Assembly (NCBI GenBank): GCA_030372985.1
Contig: JAUCQB010000110.1
Span: forward strand, 1 to 64,000
Direction of reading: 5' to 3'
DNA: 64,000 bases
From: Phycisphaerae bacterium
Lineage (GTDB): Bacteria > Planctomycetota > Phycisphaerae > UBA1845 > PWPN01
In this document: positions 8,152 through 15,706 of the stretch, in pieces
Position numbering within the stretch: position 1 is the first letter of the stretch
Layout of the letters: the number at the start of each line of letters is the position of its first letter
Program-made: the position numbers and the translations under genes
Notes under the pieces: generated by a model
What the model was told of the DNA's origin: nothing
Databases searched by the model: none
The model's input: only the letters and a program-made list of their open reading frames with translations

Positions 8152-8490
8152 CTATGCTTTCAACTGCAGGCTGGCCAGCCCTGTTGAGACGTCGTCATAG
8201 ACATCGAAGATCTTATCCAGGCCAGTAACGAGAAAGACGCCCCAGACGTGGATACTGATCGCGCACAGGTGCAGCTTCCGCCTGTTGCTGATCACCACCG
8301 CCTTGCGAAGCTTGAGCAGCCTGGCAATGTTGGAGGAATTGAGGAAGGTGACCTCCTGGAAGTTGAGCACCACGTCAAGATCGGTGCGTTGCTCGACCGT
8401 ATCGAGGACCGTGGTCAGGTCGTCCGTGAATTGCGGATCGTCGGCCAATTCAACCAGCAAGACGTTGTCGGACCAGTTTTCAATCGGCAT
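8152..8490 (-). CDS. STAS-domain protein (anti-sigma factor antagonist-like)
   Basis: The 112-residue product starts at ATG 8490 with GAGGTGG directly upstream; the longer frame to 8556 lacks this site. The fold pattern of a STAS domain is visible: a strand (NVLLVELADD), a helix, a strand with VVLNFQEVTFLNSSNIARLL where the conserved Ser pair sits, then further strands and a helix. In partner-switching systems that Ser is phosphorylated by an anti-sigma kinase, and the unphosphorylated form releases a sigma factor or another target. No kinase or phosphatase gene lies beside it, so the partner is unknown. Confidence 0.8.
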   Translation of the reverse strand: MPIENWSDNVLLVELADDPQFTDDLTTVLDTVEQRTDLDVVLNFQEVTFLNSSNIARLLKLRKAVVISNRRKLHLCAISIHVWGVFLVTGLDKIFDVYDDVSTGLASLQLKA

Positions 8491-8565
8491 GTACCACCTC
8501 GCAACGGTCTTGAGTATCGACCGGGCCACTCTACCCCTGCCCCGCGGACCTGTCAACGCGGCCGG

Positions 8566-9594
8566 TTACAGATCGCGAACCAGCATGTGCCGGTCAAGTT
8601 GCCTGCACACCTCGGCGTCCTTGATATCGGCAAGAAAGCGCTGCCCGTCCTCGTAGTATCCGGCAGTCGGACGCAAACCTGTCACCTGGGAACACCAGTA
8701 CTGGTTGAAACAGATCATGAACAGCTCGCGGACATACTTGCTCATCATGCTGGCCAGAGCGATCGCGAGGTGATGACTCTCTCCCTCTTTGACGAAACGG
8801 ACCACCAGGGGTGCGGGTCGGCGGTTCAGACGATAGCCGCTGCGGTCGGTCGACTCCTCCAGCACCTCAAGCTGGGCATCCTCGAAAGCGGTCATCAACG
8901 GCCGTCGGTAGCCGACCCTTCCTCCCTGTCGGTCGACCCAGACACCAAGCGGACGCGGGCCCACGGACTCGGCCACCCGCTGAATCAGGCGGGTCGTCCG
9001 GCCGAACAGCACAACCGCTTTGTTGTGGGTTGCCTCCACCTGGCGGTTGAAATGCCCCTCGGGCAGAACCTCGACCCAGGCTCCGCGGAAGCGAACTCCG
9101 CTCTCGGCGAGCGAGCGCCGCAATGCGTTGGACTGAAGCGCGACAGCATCAGGCCCGCAGTCTACCGGCAGGGCCACATCCGCGCCCTGGTACCACGGAT
9201 AGCCCGCAAGCTGGCCGAGCACCTGGGGACAGAAGCTTCGGAGAAGCTCTCGAAGGCTTGCGGGCATGTCGCCAACCTGCATGAGGAAAGCCAGTACCGC
9301 CCGCTCCAGTAACAAGAGGCCGTGCTTGCCGCCGCCCTTGCCGTGCAACTTCTTGCTGTCAGCCACCGCCAGCCGCGGGTCCCGCTTGGAGGCCTTGCGC
9401 GTCACACTGTCGGTGAGGAGCTTCCAGAGGTCCGGACCGTCGGCCGGATCGACGGCTTTCTTCAACACCGCCAAAGGCACATCAAACGCGGTGGCCGACA
9501 CCACCAACGGCCCGAGAAGAGGTCCATACCCGGCCTCGTCGATCCCGACGACGGTGGCGGTCTGGTCCCGATATGAAGCAGCAGCGTCCGGCAT
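8566..9594 (-). CDS. RNase H-like (RNase HII-related) nuclease
   Basis: The N-terminus VVGIDEAGYGPLLGPLVVSA closely follows the RNase HII signature (GIDEAGRGPLAGPVVxA), giving the first two acidic metal ligands Asp and Glu. ADSKKL follows about 80 residues later, as in that family. At 342 residues it is much longer than RNase HII (about 200), with an extra central region, and LGVWVDRQGGRVGYRRPL supplies a further Asp. HHLAIALASMMSKYVRELFM resembles the terminal helix with the last acidic/His site. Function is probably cleavage of RNA-DNA hybrids or a related structure, but GYG in place of GRG and the length mark it as a divergent branch. Confidence 0.65.
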   Translation of the reverse strand: MPDAAASYRDQTATVVGIDEAGYGPLLGPLVVSATAFDVPLAVLKKAVDPADGPDLWKLLTDSVTRKASKRDPRLAVADSKKLHGKGGGKHGLLLLERAVLAFLMQVGDMPASLRELLRSFCPQVLGQLAGYPWYQGADVALPVDCGPDAVALQSNALRRSLAESGVRFRGAWVEVLPEGHFNRQVEATHNKAVVLFGRTTRLIQRVAESVGPRPLGVWVDRQGGRVGYRRPLMTAFEDAQLEVLEESTDRSGYRLNRRPAPLVVRFVKEGESHHLAIALASMMSKYVRELFMICFNQYWCSQVTGLRPTAGYYEDGQRFLADIKDAEVCRQLDRHMLVRDL

Positions 9595-9673
9595 GACACA
9601 TGTTCATACCCAAACAGTCCGTCGGGCTCAAGAGGATTTACAGAAGACATTCAATCGACCATAGTACCAGCTC

Positions 9674-10711
9674 ATGAGCTGCCCTTATCGACGCTGTCGG
9701 GCCTACGCCTATTACCTCAGGAAGCCTATCCTGAGCATCCTCCCCATCCTGGGCCTCCTTGGGGTCGTGCTCGTCGTCGGAGCTGTCTGCTTTCACTTCC
9801 TGTACCAGAAGCGGCTGAGCTACACCGAAGCCTTCTACATCACCTACTGCCTCATGTGGGTCGAGCATCTGATCGAATTCCCGAAGCACTGGCTGCTGCA
9901 GCTCTTCTATTTCCTGCTGCCGCCGCTGGGATTCCTGGTCGTTCTCGATGCCGTCGTGCGATTCAGTTACCACATCCTGCGTCGCGATGAAACGGGAAAG
10001 GAGTGGATCAGAGCCATGTGCAAGACACTCGACAACCACGTCGTGTTGTGCGGCCTGGGCAAGCTCGGGCTGCGGACACTCCAGCAACTCATCCGGCTGG
10101 GCGAGTCGGTGGCCGTTCTGGAGAAGGACCCCCAATGCCCCAACTTCGCTTACGCTCGCAAGCACAACGTACCGGTGCGGATCGGACACAGCCGCGAGGA
10201 GGGGGTGTTCGACGACCTGAACATCACCAGGGCGAAGTCCATCATCCTCGCCACCAATGACGATCTGGCCAACCTGGAGATGGCCATCGATGTCCGCAAG
10301 CTTAATCCCAAGATCCGGGTGATCATTCGTATGTTCGACCAGGAACTGGCCGAGAGGCTTCGCAGTTCGTTCGACATGCCGCTGACCTTCAGCACGTCGG
10401 AACTGGCCGCCCCGCTGTTCGCCACCAGTTCGAGCGATCCCACGATCGTCAACTCGTTTTACATCGGGGACCGCCTGTTGGTGGTGGCCAACCTTGAGGT
10501 GAAAGCGGGGTCGGAACTGGCCGGGCAGATGATCCGCGACCTCGGCAAAGGCATGCACAGTTTCGTGCTGTCCCACAACCGCGGCGAGGAAACAACCTTG
10601 TTCCCCACCTCCGACACGCCCCTGCAACCAGGAGACAGGATCACCGTTCAGGCCGAGCCGGAGGACCTCAAGCGGGTGCATGAGCTGAACAGGGAGCCCG
10701 CCCAGCGGTGA
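9674..10711 (+). CDS. TrkA/RCK-domain channel-like membrane protein
   Basis: Two N-terminal membrane segments lie near residues 18-43 and 75-100. A Rossmann RCK/TrkA-N domain follows (VVLCGLGKLGLRTLQQL near residue 120; IILATNDDLANLEMAIDVR), then a TrkA-C domain (residues about 255-335). The layout matches two-helix RCK-gated potassium channels. However, the loop between the helices reads LSYTEAFYITYCLMWVEHLI and has no TVGYG selectivity filter, so it may not be a potassium channel. The TrkA-N domain would bind NAD(H) or another nucleotide. It stands alone and divergent from the RNase H-like gene. Confidence 0.75.
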   Translation: MSCPYRRCRAYAYYLRKPILSILPILGLLGVVLVVGAVCFHFLYQKRLSYTEAFYITYCLMWVEHLIEFPKHWLLQLFYFLLPPLGFLVVLDAVVRFSYHILRRDETGKEWIRAMCKTLDNHVVLCGLGKLGLRTLQQLIRLGESVAVLEKDPQCPNFAYARKHNVPVRIGHSREEGVFDDLNITRAKSIILATNDDLANLEMAIDVRKLNPKIRVIIRMFDQELAERLRSSFDMPLTFSTSELAAPLFATSSSDPTIVNSFYIGDRLLVVANLEVKAGSELAGQMIRDLGKGMHSFVLSHNRGEETTLFPTSDTPLQPGDRITVQAEPEDLKRVHELNREPAQR

Positions 10712-10825
10712 GACTCAATCTTCAGAGGGCTCCACGTGGCACTGGCCCCGGGTGCCGGCGGCGCCTTTTGTCCCGAGCCTGTGTCGAGGGGCTCGCCCGC
10801 CAGTGCCTGCTCGATCCCGTACCCC

Positions 10826-11920
10826 CTACCGTGCGATTTCCTTGCTCGCGCTGACGCGGTTGAAATACATGCCCACGTCCCACACGGGGCCCATGTCGCC
10901 GATCGTCTTCTGGGCCACAACGGCCGACCGGTTGCCCAGATCGAGGCCCAGCTTCACACGCGAGGCGAGATCGGCCTTCCGGTTGAATGAGCCGTCCTTC
11001 TGAATGCCGAGGTAACCGGCGACCAGGCCGGAGCTGCACGCGTCGCCGGCCCCGGGCCGATCGAGAATCACATAATCGAACACGTCGCCGACAACGTAGT
11101 CGCCGTCCGGCAGCAGCGCCGCCGAGGTCCACACGCCGGTCTCATTGGTGACTCGCTTGCGAATGGTCAGCACGTACAACTCGCACTTGTTGCCGTAGCG
11201 TTCCTTCAGCGCATCGAGCACTTTGCGGCTGCGTTCGATGAGCACCTCGATCGGTGCCTCATCATCGACACCGAAGTCGATCCCGAAAACCGTCTTGGCG
11301 TCTGTCTCCGTCGTGATCAGAGCAGTGATCCAGCCGCTGCGCAGGTACGCGTCGATCTGCCTGCCGGCGTCGGCGGGCGACCACAGCTTCTTGCGGTAGT
11401 TCACGTCGAAAAACACCGGCACGTTGGACTGCTTCGCCCGCTTGAGCGCCAGCTCGGTGTTGGCGGCACAGTTGGCGCTGAGCGCGGGCGTGATACCGCT
11501 GATGAACATGCTCGAGCTCTGCCCGACAACGTCAAACAGCGATTCATCCGGGGCCAGCTCGGCGATGGCGGAGCCCTTCCGGTCGTAGTCCACCCGGGCG
11601 ACGATCGGGCCGAGCCCCTGTTCGAGGTAATATACTCCATTTCGAGTTTTTTTAGTCCACCGGACATGCTCGATCCCGACGCCGTAGTGTCTCAGATCCG
11701 CCATTAGCGCCCGGCCGGCGAGATCGTCGTTCAGGGCCGTCACCAACTCCGACCTGAATCCCGGCGAGTAGCTGGCCAGCTTGGCCAATACGTTGGCTTC
11801 TGACCCCCCGGCGGTGATCTGGATGGTATTCGAATCGCCGAACGCCTGGGGACCTGCAGGGGACAGCCGGACCATCACTTCTCCGAAGCCACATACGACA
11901 AGTCGTTGTTTGACAACCAT
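10826..11920 (-). CDS. kdgK: PfkB-family sugar kinase, likely 2-keto-3-deoxygluconate kinase
   Basis: This is a PfkB carbohydrate kinase of 364 residues. The N-terminal ITAGGSEANVLAKLA is the substrate-binding GG motif region, and ILDRPGAGDACSSGLVAGYL carries the ATP-binding/catalytic signature with the base Asp. The overall pattern is closest to 2-keto-3-deoxygluconate kinases, which phosphorylate KDG in uronate degradation; fructokinase is the main alternative. Start is ATG 11920, preceded by GGAGGATT; the upstream TTG 11926 lies inside that site. A rhamnulokinase gene lies upstream on the same strand, separated by 281 bp that hold a candidate RNA on the other strand. A role in pectin/rhamnogalacturonan sugar use is inferred. 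Confidence 0.75.
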   Translation of the reverse strand: MVVKQRLVVCGFGEVMVRLSPAGPQAFGDSNTIQITAGGSEANVLAKLASYSPGFRSELVTALNDDLAGRALMADLRHYGVGIEHVRWTKKTRNGVYYLEQGLGPIVARVDYDRKGSAIAELAPDESLFDVVGQSSSMFISGITPALSANCAANTELALKRAKQSNVPVFFDVNYRKKLWSPADAGRQIDAYLRSGWITALITTETDAKTVFGIDFGVDDEAPIEVLIERSRKVLDALKERYGNKCELYVLTIRKRVTNETGVWTSAALLPDGDYVVGDVFDYVILDRPGAGDACSSGLVAGYLGIQKDGSFNRKADLASRVKLGLDLGNRSAVVAQKTIGDMGPVWDVGMYFNRVSASKEIAR

Positions 11921-12008
11921 TAACAATCCTCCATTCTCTGAGAAGCTGGCAGGTAAATCGCGCTACCTACATCCCCAAAAAATTCTTTAGGAAAATCGCC
12001 TAAGGCCC

Positions 12009-12037
12009 TTGACGGCCGGGGAGCCATCGGGTATTTA
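12009..12037 (+). promoter_or_regulatory. Sigma-70-like promoter of candidate small RNA
   Basis: TTGACG (12009-12014), a 17-base spacer and TATTTA (12032-12037) point rightwards into a non-coding segment. No open frame follows before the terminator about 100 bases downstream. Confidence 0.6.
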
Positions 12038-12043
12038 CATATG

Positions 12044-12144
12044 TGGGTTACGCTTCCGCTTGCTCTCCTCTCTCCCTCCGCGACTCGCGGAAGCGTCAAG
12101 TCCTTCACTGGCCCCGGTTTGCCACGCCGGGGCCAAACTTTTTT
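12044..12144 (+). ncRNA. Candidate small RNA with pyrimidine-rich loop
   Basis: The predicted transcript of about 100 nt has two parts. The first is a perfect 10-bp stem, ACGCTTCCGC (12050-12059) with GCGGAAGCGT (12087-12096), closing a 27-nt loop rich in C and T (CTCTCCTCTCTCCCTCC inside it). The second is a terminator hairpin, GGCCCCGG (12110-12117) with CCGGGGCC (12127-12134), followed by TTTTTT (12139-12144). The loop is complementary to GGAG/GGAGG ribosome sites, as in trans-acting RNAs that block translation. It lies between two sugar-kinase genes on the opposite strand. Promoter, fold and terminator are seen; expression and targets are inferred. Confidence 0.55.
12110..12144 (+). terminator. 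Rho-independent terminator
   Basis: An 8-bp GC stem (12110-12117 with 12127-12134), 9-base loop, AAAC, then six T residues. The T run is on the plus strand only, so it ends a rightward transcript. Confidence 0.75.
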
Positions 12145-12201
12145 CTGGCCGGGCTCGCGTCATTGCCCTAGGTCTTTACCGTCTCCGACACACTTCGCGA
12201 T

Positions 12202-13683
12202 TCAGGCTCTTATCTTCAGAAAATCACCGTAAGCCTCGTCCCAGCGAGCGGTGTCCCTGGGCTGGTATGTGGCCAAGTCGAAGGACTGCCGAATGAGCCT
12301 CCGCGCCGCCGGCAAGTCGGGCAGAACGCCAGTGGCAACGGCCTGCACGACGACATTGCCCGCGGCTGTGGCCTCGATCGGGCCGGCCACGACCGTGCGG
12401 CCTGTCGCATCCGCCGTCCACTGGCATAGCTGCTTGTTCTGGGTGCCTCCGCCGACCACATGGATCACCTCGGCCCGTTTGCCCGTGCAGGCCTCGATCC
12501 GCTCCAGGGTCTGTCGATAGGTCAGGGCCAGGCTCTCCAGGCAAACCCGGACCACCTCTCCAGGTGAGGATGGAGCAGCCTGGCCGGTTTTGCGGCAGAA
12601 CTCCACGATACGGGCCGGCATGTCTCCAGGCGGAAGGAAGGAGGCGTCGTCCGGATTGATGACCGCCAGGCAGGGTCGGGCGGCGGCAGCCATCTCGGTC
12701 AACTGGGCATAGCTGTACTCTTGCCCGGCCTTCTGCCAGGTGCGCCTCGATTCCTGCACCAGCCAGAGCCCCATAATGTTCTTGAGAAACCGGAACGTGC
12801 CGGACACGCCGCCTTCGTTGGTGAAATTGTAGCCCAGCGACTTCTCATTGATGATCGGCGCGGAAACCTCCATGCCCATCAGCGACCAGGTTCCTGAACT
12901 GAGGAAAACCCAGGGCGTCTGGCCGACGGCGGGAACCGCGGCCACCGCTGACCCGGTATCATGGGTGGCCGGAGCGATCACCGGGACCTGATCAATTCCG
13001 ATTTCCTCGCGGACGACCTTGCAGACCGGGCCGAGGACCGTACCGGCCGGCACGATTTCAGGGAAAACTCTTAGGGGTATTCCCAGCCTTTCTATTAGCC
13101 CCTTGGCCCAACCGCCGGCCCGCGGGTCATAGGCCTGTGTGGTGGTGGCATTGGTGAACTCGCAGCACTTGCGACCGGTGAACCAGAAGTTGAACAAGTC
13201 GGGCATCATCAGAAAGGTCTCGGCCGCATCCAGCAGCGGCGAGTTCGCCAACTTCATCGCCAGGAGCTGAAAGATCGAATTGAACTGCATGAACTGGATG
13301 CCGGTGTAGTCGAAGATCTCCTTCCGGGAGACGATGCCGAAGGCCTTGTCCAGAATGCCGTTGGTGCGGGCATCGCGGTAGTGGAAAGGGTTGCCGAGCA
13401 GCGCGTTGCCGCGGGCAAACAGGCCGAAGTCGACGCCCCAGGTGTCGATGATGCCGATGCCGCGGAGGCCCGAGCCCTGCTGGGAGGCCATGCCGACGCC
13501 CTGCTTCATCTCCGACCACAGCCGCAGAACGTCCCAGTGCAGCTCATCGAGCGTGCGGACCGGGCCGTTGGGGAACCGATGCAGATCGGAAAGTTCCAGC
13601 TTGCTGTCGGACACCGTGCCGAGAATCACGCGTCCGCTCTCGGCACCCAGATCAATCGCCGCGAAATTCGCTGAATGGCTCAT
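12202..13683 (-). CDS. rhaB: Rhamnulokinase
   Basis: This is an FGGY-family kinase of 493 residues. The N-terminal AIDLGAESGRVILG is the ATP-binding phosphate loop in the form typical of rhamnulokinase, and DTWGVDFGLF is the next conserved block with a catalytic Asp. TGIQFMQFNSIFQL matches the rhamnulokinase substrate region. VIHVVGGGTQNKQLCQWTAD is the C-terminal nucleotide-binding motif. It phosphorylates L-rhamnulose to L-rhamnulose 1-phosphate in the cytoplasm. No isomerase or aldolase gene is adjacent. The KdgK-like gene lies downstream on the same strand. Confidence 0.9.
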   Translation of the reverse strand: MSHSANFAAIDLGAESGRVILGTVSDSKLELSDLHRFPNGPVRTLDELHWDVLRLWSEMKQGVGMASQQGSGLRGIGIIDTWGVDFGLFARGNALLGNPFHYRDARTNGILDKAFGIVSRKEIFDYTGIQFMQFNSIFQLLAMKLANSPLLDAAETFLMMPDLFNFWFTGRKCCEFTNATTTQAYDPRAGGWAKGLIERLGIPLRVFPEIVPAGTVLGPVCKVVREEIGIDQVPVIAPATHDTGSAVAAVPAVGQTPWVFLSSGTWSLMGMEVSAPIINEKSLGYNFTNEGGVSGTFRFLKNIMGLWLVQESRRTWQKAGQEYSYAQLTEMAAAARPCLAVINPDDASFLPPGDMPARIVEFCRKTGQAAPSSPGEVVRVCLESLALTYRQTLERIEACTGKRAEVIHVVGGGTQNKQLCQWTADATGRTVVAGPIEATAAGNVVVQAVATGVLPDLPAARRLIRQSFDLATYQPRDTARWDEAYGDFLKIRA

Positions 13684-13713
13684 ACATCACGCTTTCTTCA
13701 TTAACCGGCGAAA

Positions 13714-13808
13714 GCTGTCAGCGGTCAGCTTTCAGCCAGACCAATAAACCATATGCTTCCATCGCGTCATCCATTCAAGCTGACAGCCGACCGCTGATCG
13801 CTGACAGC
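13714..13808. repeat. Facing pair of 7-base-period tracts
   Basis: GCTGTCA GCGGTCA GCTTTCA GCC (13714-13737) faces an inverted partner GCTGACA GCCGACC GCTGATC GCTGACA (13779-13808), about 40 bp apart, in the rhaB-purH gap. Confidence 0.7.
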
Positions 13809-13812
13809 TCCA

Positions 13813-15564
13813 TCAATGCTTAAAGTGTCGAGTGCCGGTCAGGATCATCGCAATATCCGCCCGATCAGCCACCGCAATCGTATCCGCATCGCGGTTTCCG
13901 CCGCCGGGGTGGATCATCGCGGTGATGCCCGCGTCGATCAGCTTCTGCGGGCCGTCGGGCACCGGGAAGAACGCATCCCCGGCCGCCACTGCGCCCTTGA
14001 GCTTGTCGCCGTGGCCGTTCTCGCGAGCCAACTGGATCGCCAGGTCGCAGCTCTTCACCCGGCTCATCTGCCCGGCCCCGTTTCCCAGGAGCATCCCATC
14101 CTTGCAGATCGTAATCGCGTTGCTCTTGGTGTGCTTGCACACCAGCCAGGCGAATCTCAAATCTGAGATCTCAGATTCCGAAGGCTTCCGTTTCGTGACC
14201 ACCTTCCACTGCTCTTCATTGAGGCCAAGCAAGTCGCGAGTCTGCACCAGCATACCGCCAGTGATCTTTTTGTAGTCCAATTCGTTCGGATCGGGGGGTG
14301 TATCCATCTGCCCGACGGCCAAAAGGCGGCAATGCTTGCCCCACTTTCGCTTCTCGGTCGGCGTGGCGATGAATTTGACCGCATCATCGTAGAAATAGGG
14401 GGCAATCCACACATCCAGCTTGAAGAACGACGCGCCCGCCGCTCTCCCCCAACTACCGAACGAGTTCATTACCGTGTTGGCGACGTCTAACGTCACCGGG
14501 AAGTTCATGCAGAGCACCCCTCCCGCCGCGGCGATCGGATCACCCAGATACGCACGGCGATAGGTGTCGACTGGATCGTCACCAATCGCGCATCCGCACG
14601 CATTCATGTGCTTGATGAACGCCACCGCGTGCTTCTTCATCTTCGCCCGCGACAACTCCTTGATCAGCGAGAGAGCCGCATCGCCATCAACAAAGTTGTT
14701 GAACGATAGGGCTCCACCCAGGAGAGGCGGCAGCACCTCGGGGTGTTCCTGATCCGAGAAAGCGAAGAGGCTAACAGGATCCCGAGACTGGTTGGTGATC
14801 AGATAGGCCGAAGCAGCCTGGGCAGGATTCTCCCCGTAGCGAAGCGGCACCCGCCAGTCGAGCGTCAGGCTGCCGGATTCAGAGCTCGGGTCAAACGGCT
14901 CAACAACGAAGCGTTTCCGTCGATCCGACTCCTCTGAAGAAGGAACCGTGAAGCCGCGAGCCGTCGCCTGCTTCAGCAGATAGAAGCTTACTTCAAAATC
15001 ATAGGAAAATGTGCGGAAGTAGACCTGCCCCGCCAGCAACATAAGGGTCTGATAGCTGACGAGTCCTCGCGTTCCGCGCATTTCCCCCAGAACCTGCCCA
15101 CACTGCTCAGGCTGAGAGATGACTGCGACATGCTTGTGGTTCTTCGCCGCCGCCCGCAGCATGCACGGGCCGCCGATGTCGATCATCTCGATGGCCTGCT
15201 CGAAGGTGCAGTTCGGGTCGGCGACCGTCTTCTCGAAGGGGTAGAGATTGACTACCACCATGTCGATCGGCTTGATGCCGTGCTTTTCGAGCGTTTTCAT
15301 GTGCTCGGGCTTGTCGCGGTCGGCCAGGATGGCGGCATGGATCATGGGGTGCAGGGTCTTGACCCGGCCGTCGAGCATTTCGGGGAAACCCGTGACTTCC
15401 TCGACCATGGTCACCGGGATGCCCGCCTCCTTGAGGTGCCTGGCCGTGCCCCCGGTGCTGATGATCTCGATGTCGAACTCGTTGACCAGGGCCCGGGCAA
15501 AGTCCGCGACCCCCGTCTTGTCATAGACCGCGATGATGGCCCGCTTAATCTTGAGGTTACTCAT
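13813..15564 (-). CDS. purH: Bifunctional AICAR transformylase/IMP cyclohydrolase
   Basis: This 583-residue protein catalyses the last two steps of IMP synthesis: formyl transfer to AICAR and ring closure. The N-terminal MGS-type cyclohydrolase domain (residues 1-190) shows AIIAVYDKTGVADFARAL, STGGTARHL, DGRVKTLHPMIHAAIL and DIGGPCMLRAAAKNH. The transformylase domain follows, with LRYGENPAQAA and AFIKHMNACGCAIGDD, whose Lys-His pair matches the catalytic region. It is longer than usual (about 520) through insertions in the second domain. One linker, SESEISDLRF, is encoded by a 7-base-period repeat (14156-14187). It stands upstream of rhaB on the same strand, without other purine genes. Confidence 0.92.
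   Translation of the reverse strand: MSNLKIKRAIIAVYDKTGVADFARALVNEFDIEIISTGGTARHLKEAGIPVTMVEEVTGFPEMLDGRVKTLHPMIHAAILADRDKPEHMKTLEKHGIKPIDMVVVNLYPFEKTVADPNCTFEQAIEMIDIGGPCMLRAAAKNHKHVAVISQPEQCGQVLGEMRGTRGLVSYQTLMLLAGQVYFRTFSYDFEVSFYLLKQATARGFTVPSSEESDRRKRFVVEPFDPSSESGSLTLDWRVPLRYGENPAQAASAYLITNQSRDPVSLFAFSDQEHPEVLPPLLGGALSFNNFVDGDAALSLIKELSRAKMKKHAVAFIKHMNACGCAIGDDPVDTYRRAYLGDPIAAAGGVLCMNFPVTLDVANTVMNSFGSWGRAAGASFFKLDVWIAPYFYDDAVKFIATPTEKRKWGKHCRLLAVGQMDTPPDPNELDYKKITGGMLVQTRDLLGLNEEQWKVVTKRKPSESEISDLRFAWLVCKHTKSNAITICKDGMLLGNGAGQMSRVKSCDLAIQLARENGHGDKLKGAVAAGDAFFPVPDGPQKLIDAGITAMIHPGGGNRDADTIAVADRADIAMILTGTRHFKH
14156..14187. repeat. 7-base-period tract inside purH
   Basis: AATCTCA AATCTGA GATCTCA GATTCC lies in the reading frame of purH and encodes part of SESEISDLRF on the minus strand. 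The same word recurs as an intergenic tract at 61777-61814. Confidence 0.7.
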
Positions 15565-15621
15565 GGCGGCGTATGATAGCGTTGTCGGCCGGGGGTGGAA
15601 ACCGTAGGGGAGGGTTCAGCC

Positions 15622-15706
15622 AGGGATGAAGGCGGAAGGATGAAGGATGAACGAAAACAGGCCTTGCCATTTCCGGCTGACAGCTGAGTGCTGACCGCCG
15701 ACCGCT
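15622..15706. repeat. Two adjacent 7-base-period tracts with different words
   Basis: GATGAAG GCGGAAG GATGAAG GATGAAC (about 15624-15651) is followed by GCTGACA GCTGAGT GCTGACC GCCGACC GCT (about 15675-15706). The second runs up to the end of the propeller gene. Confidence 0.7.

Noticed and set aside
12006-12020. CCCTTGACG as an element end
   Set aside because: No matching right end; it is the -35 region of the candidate small RNA.
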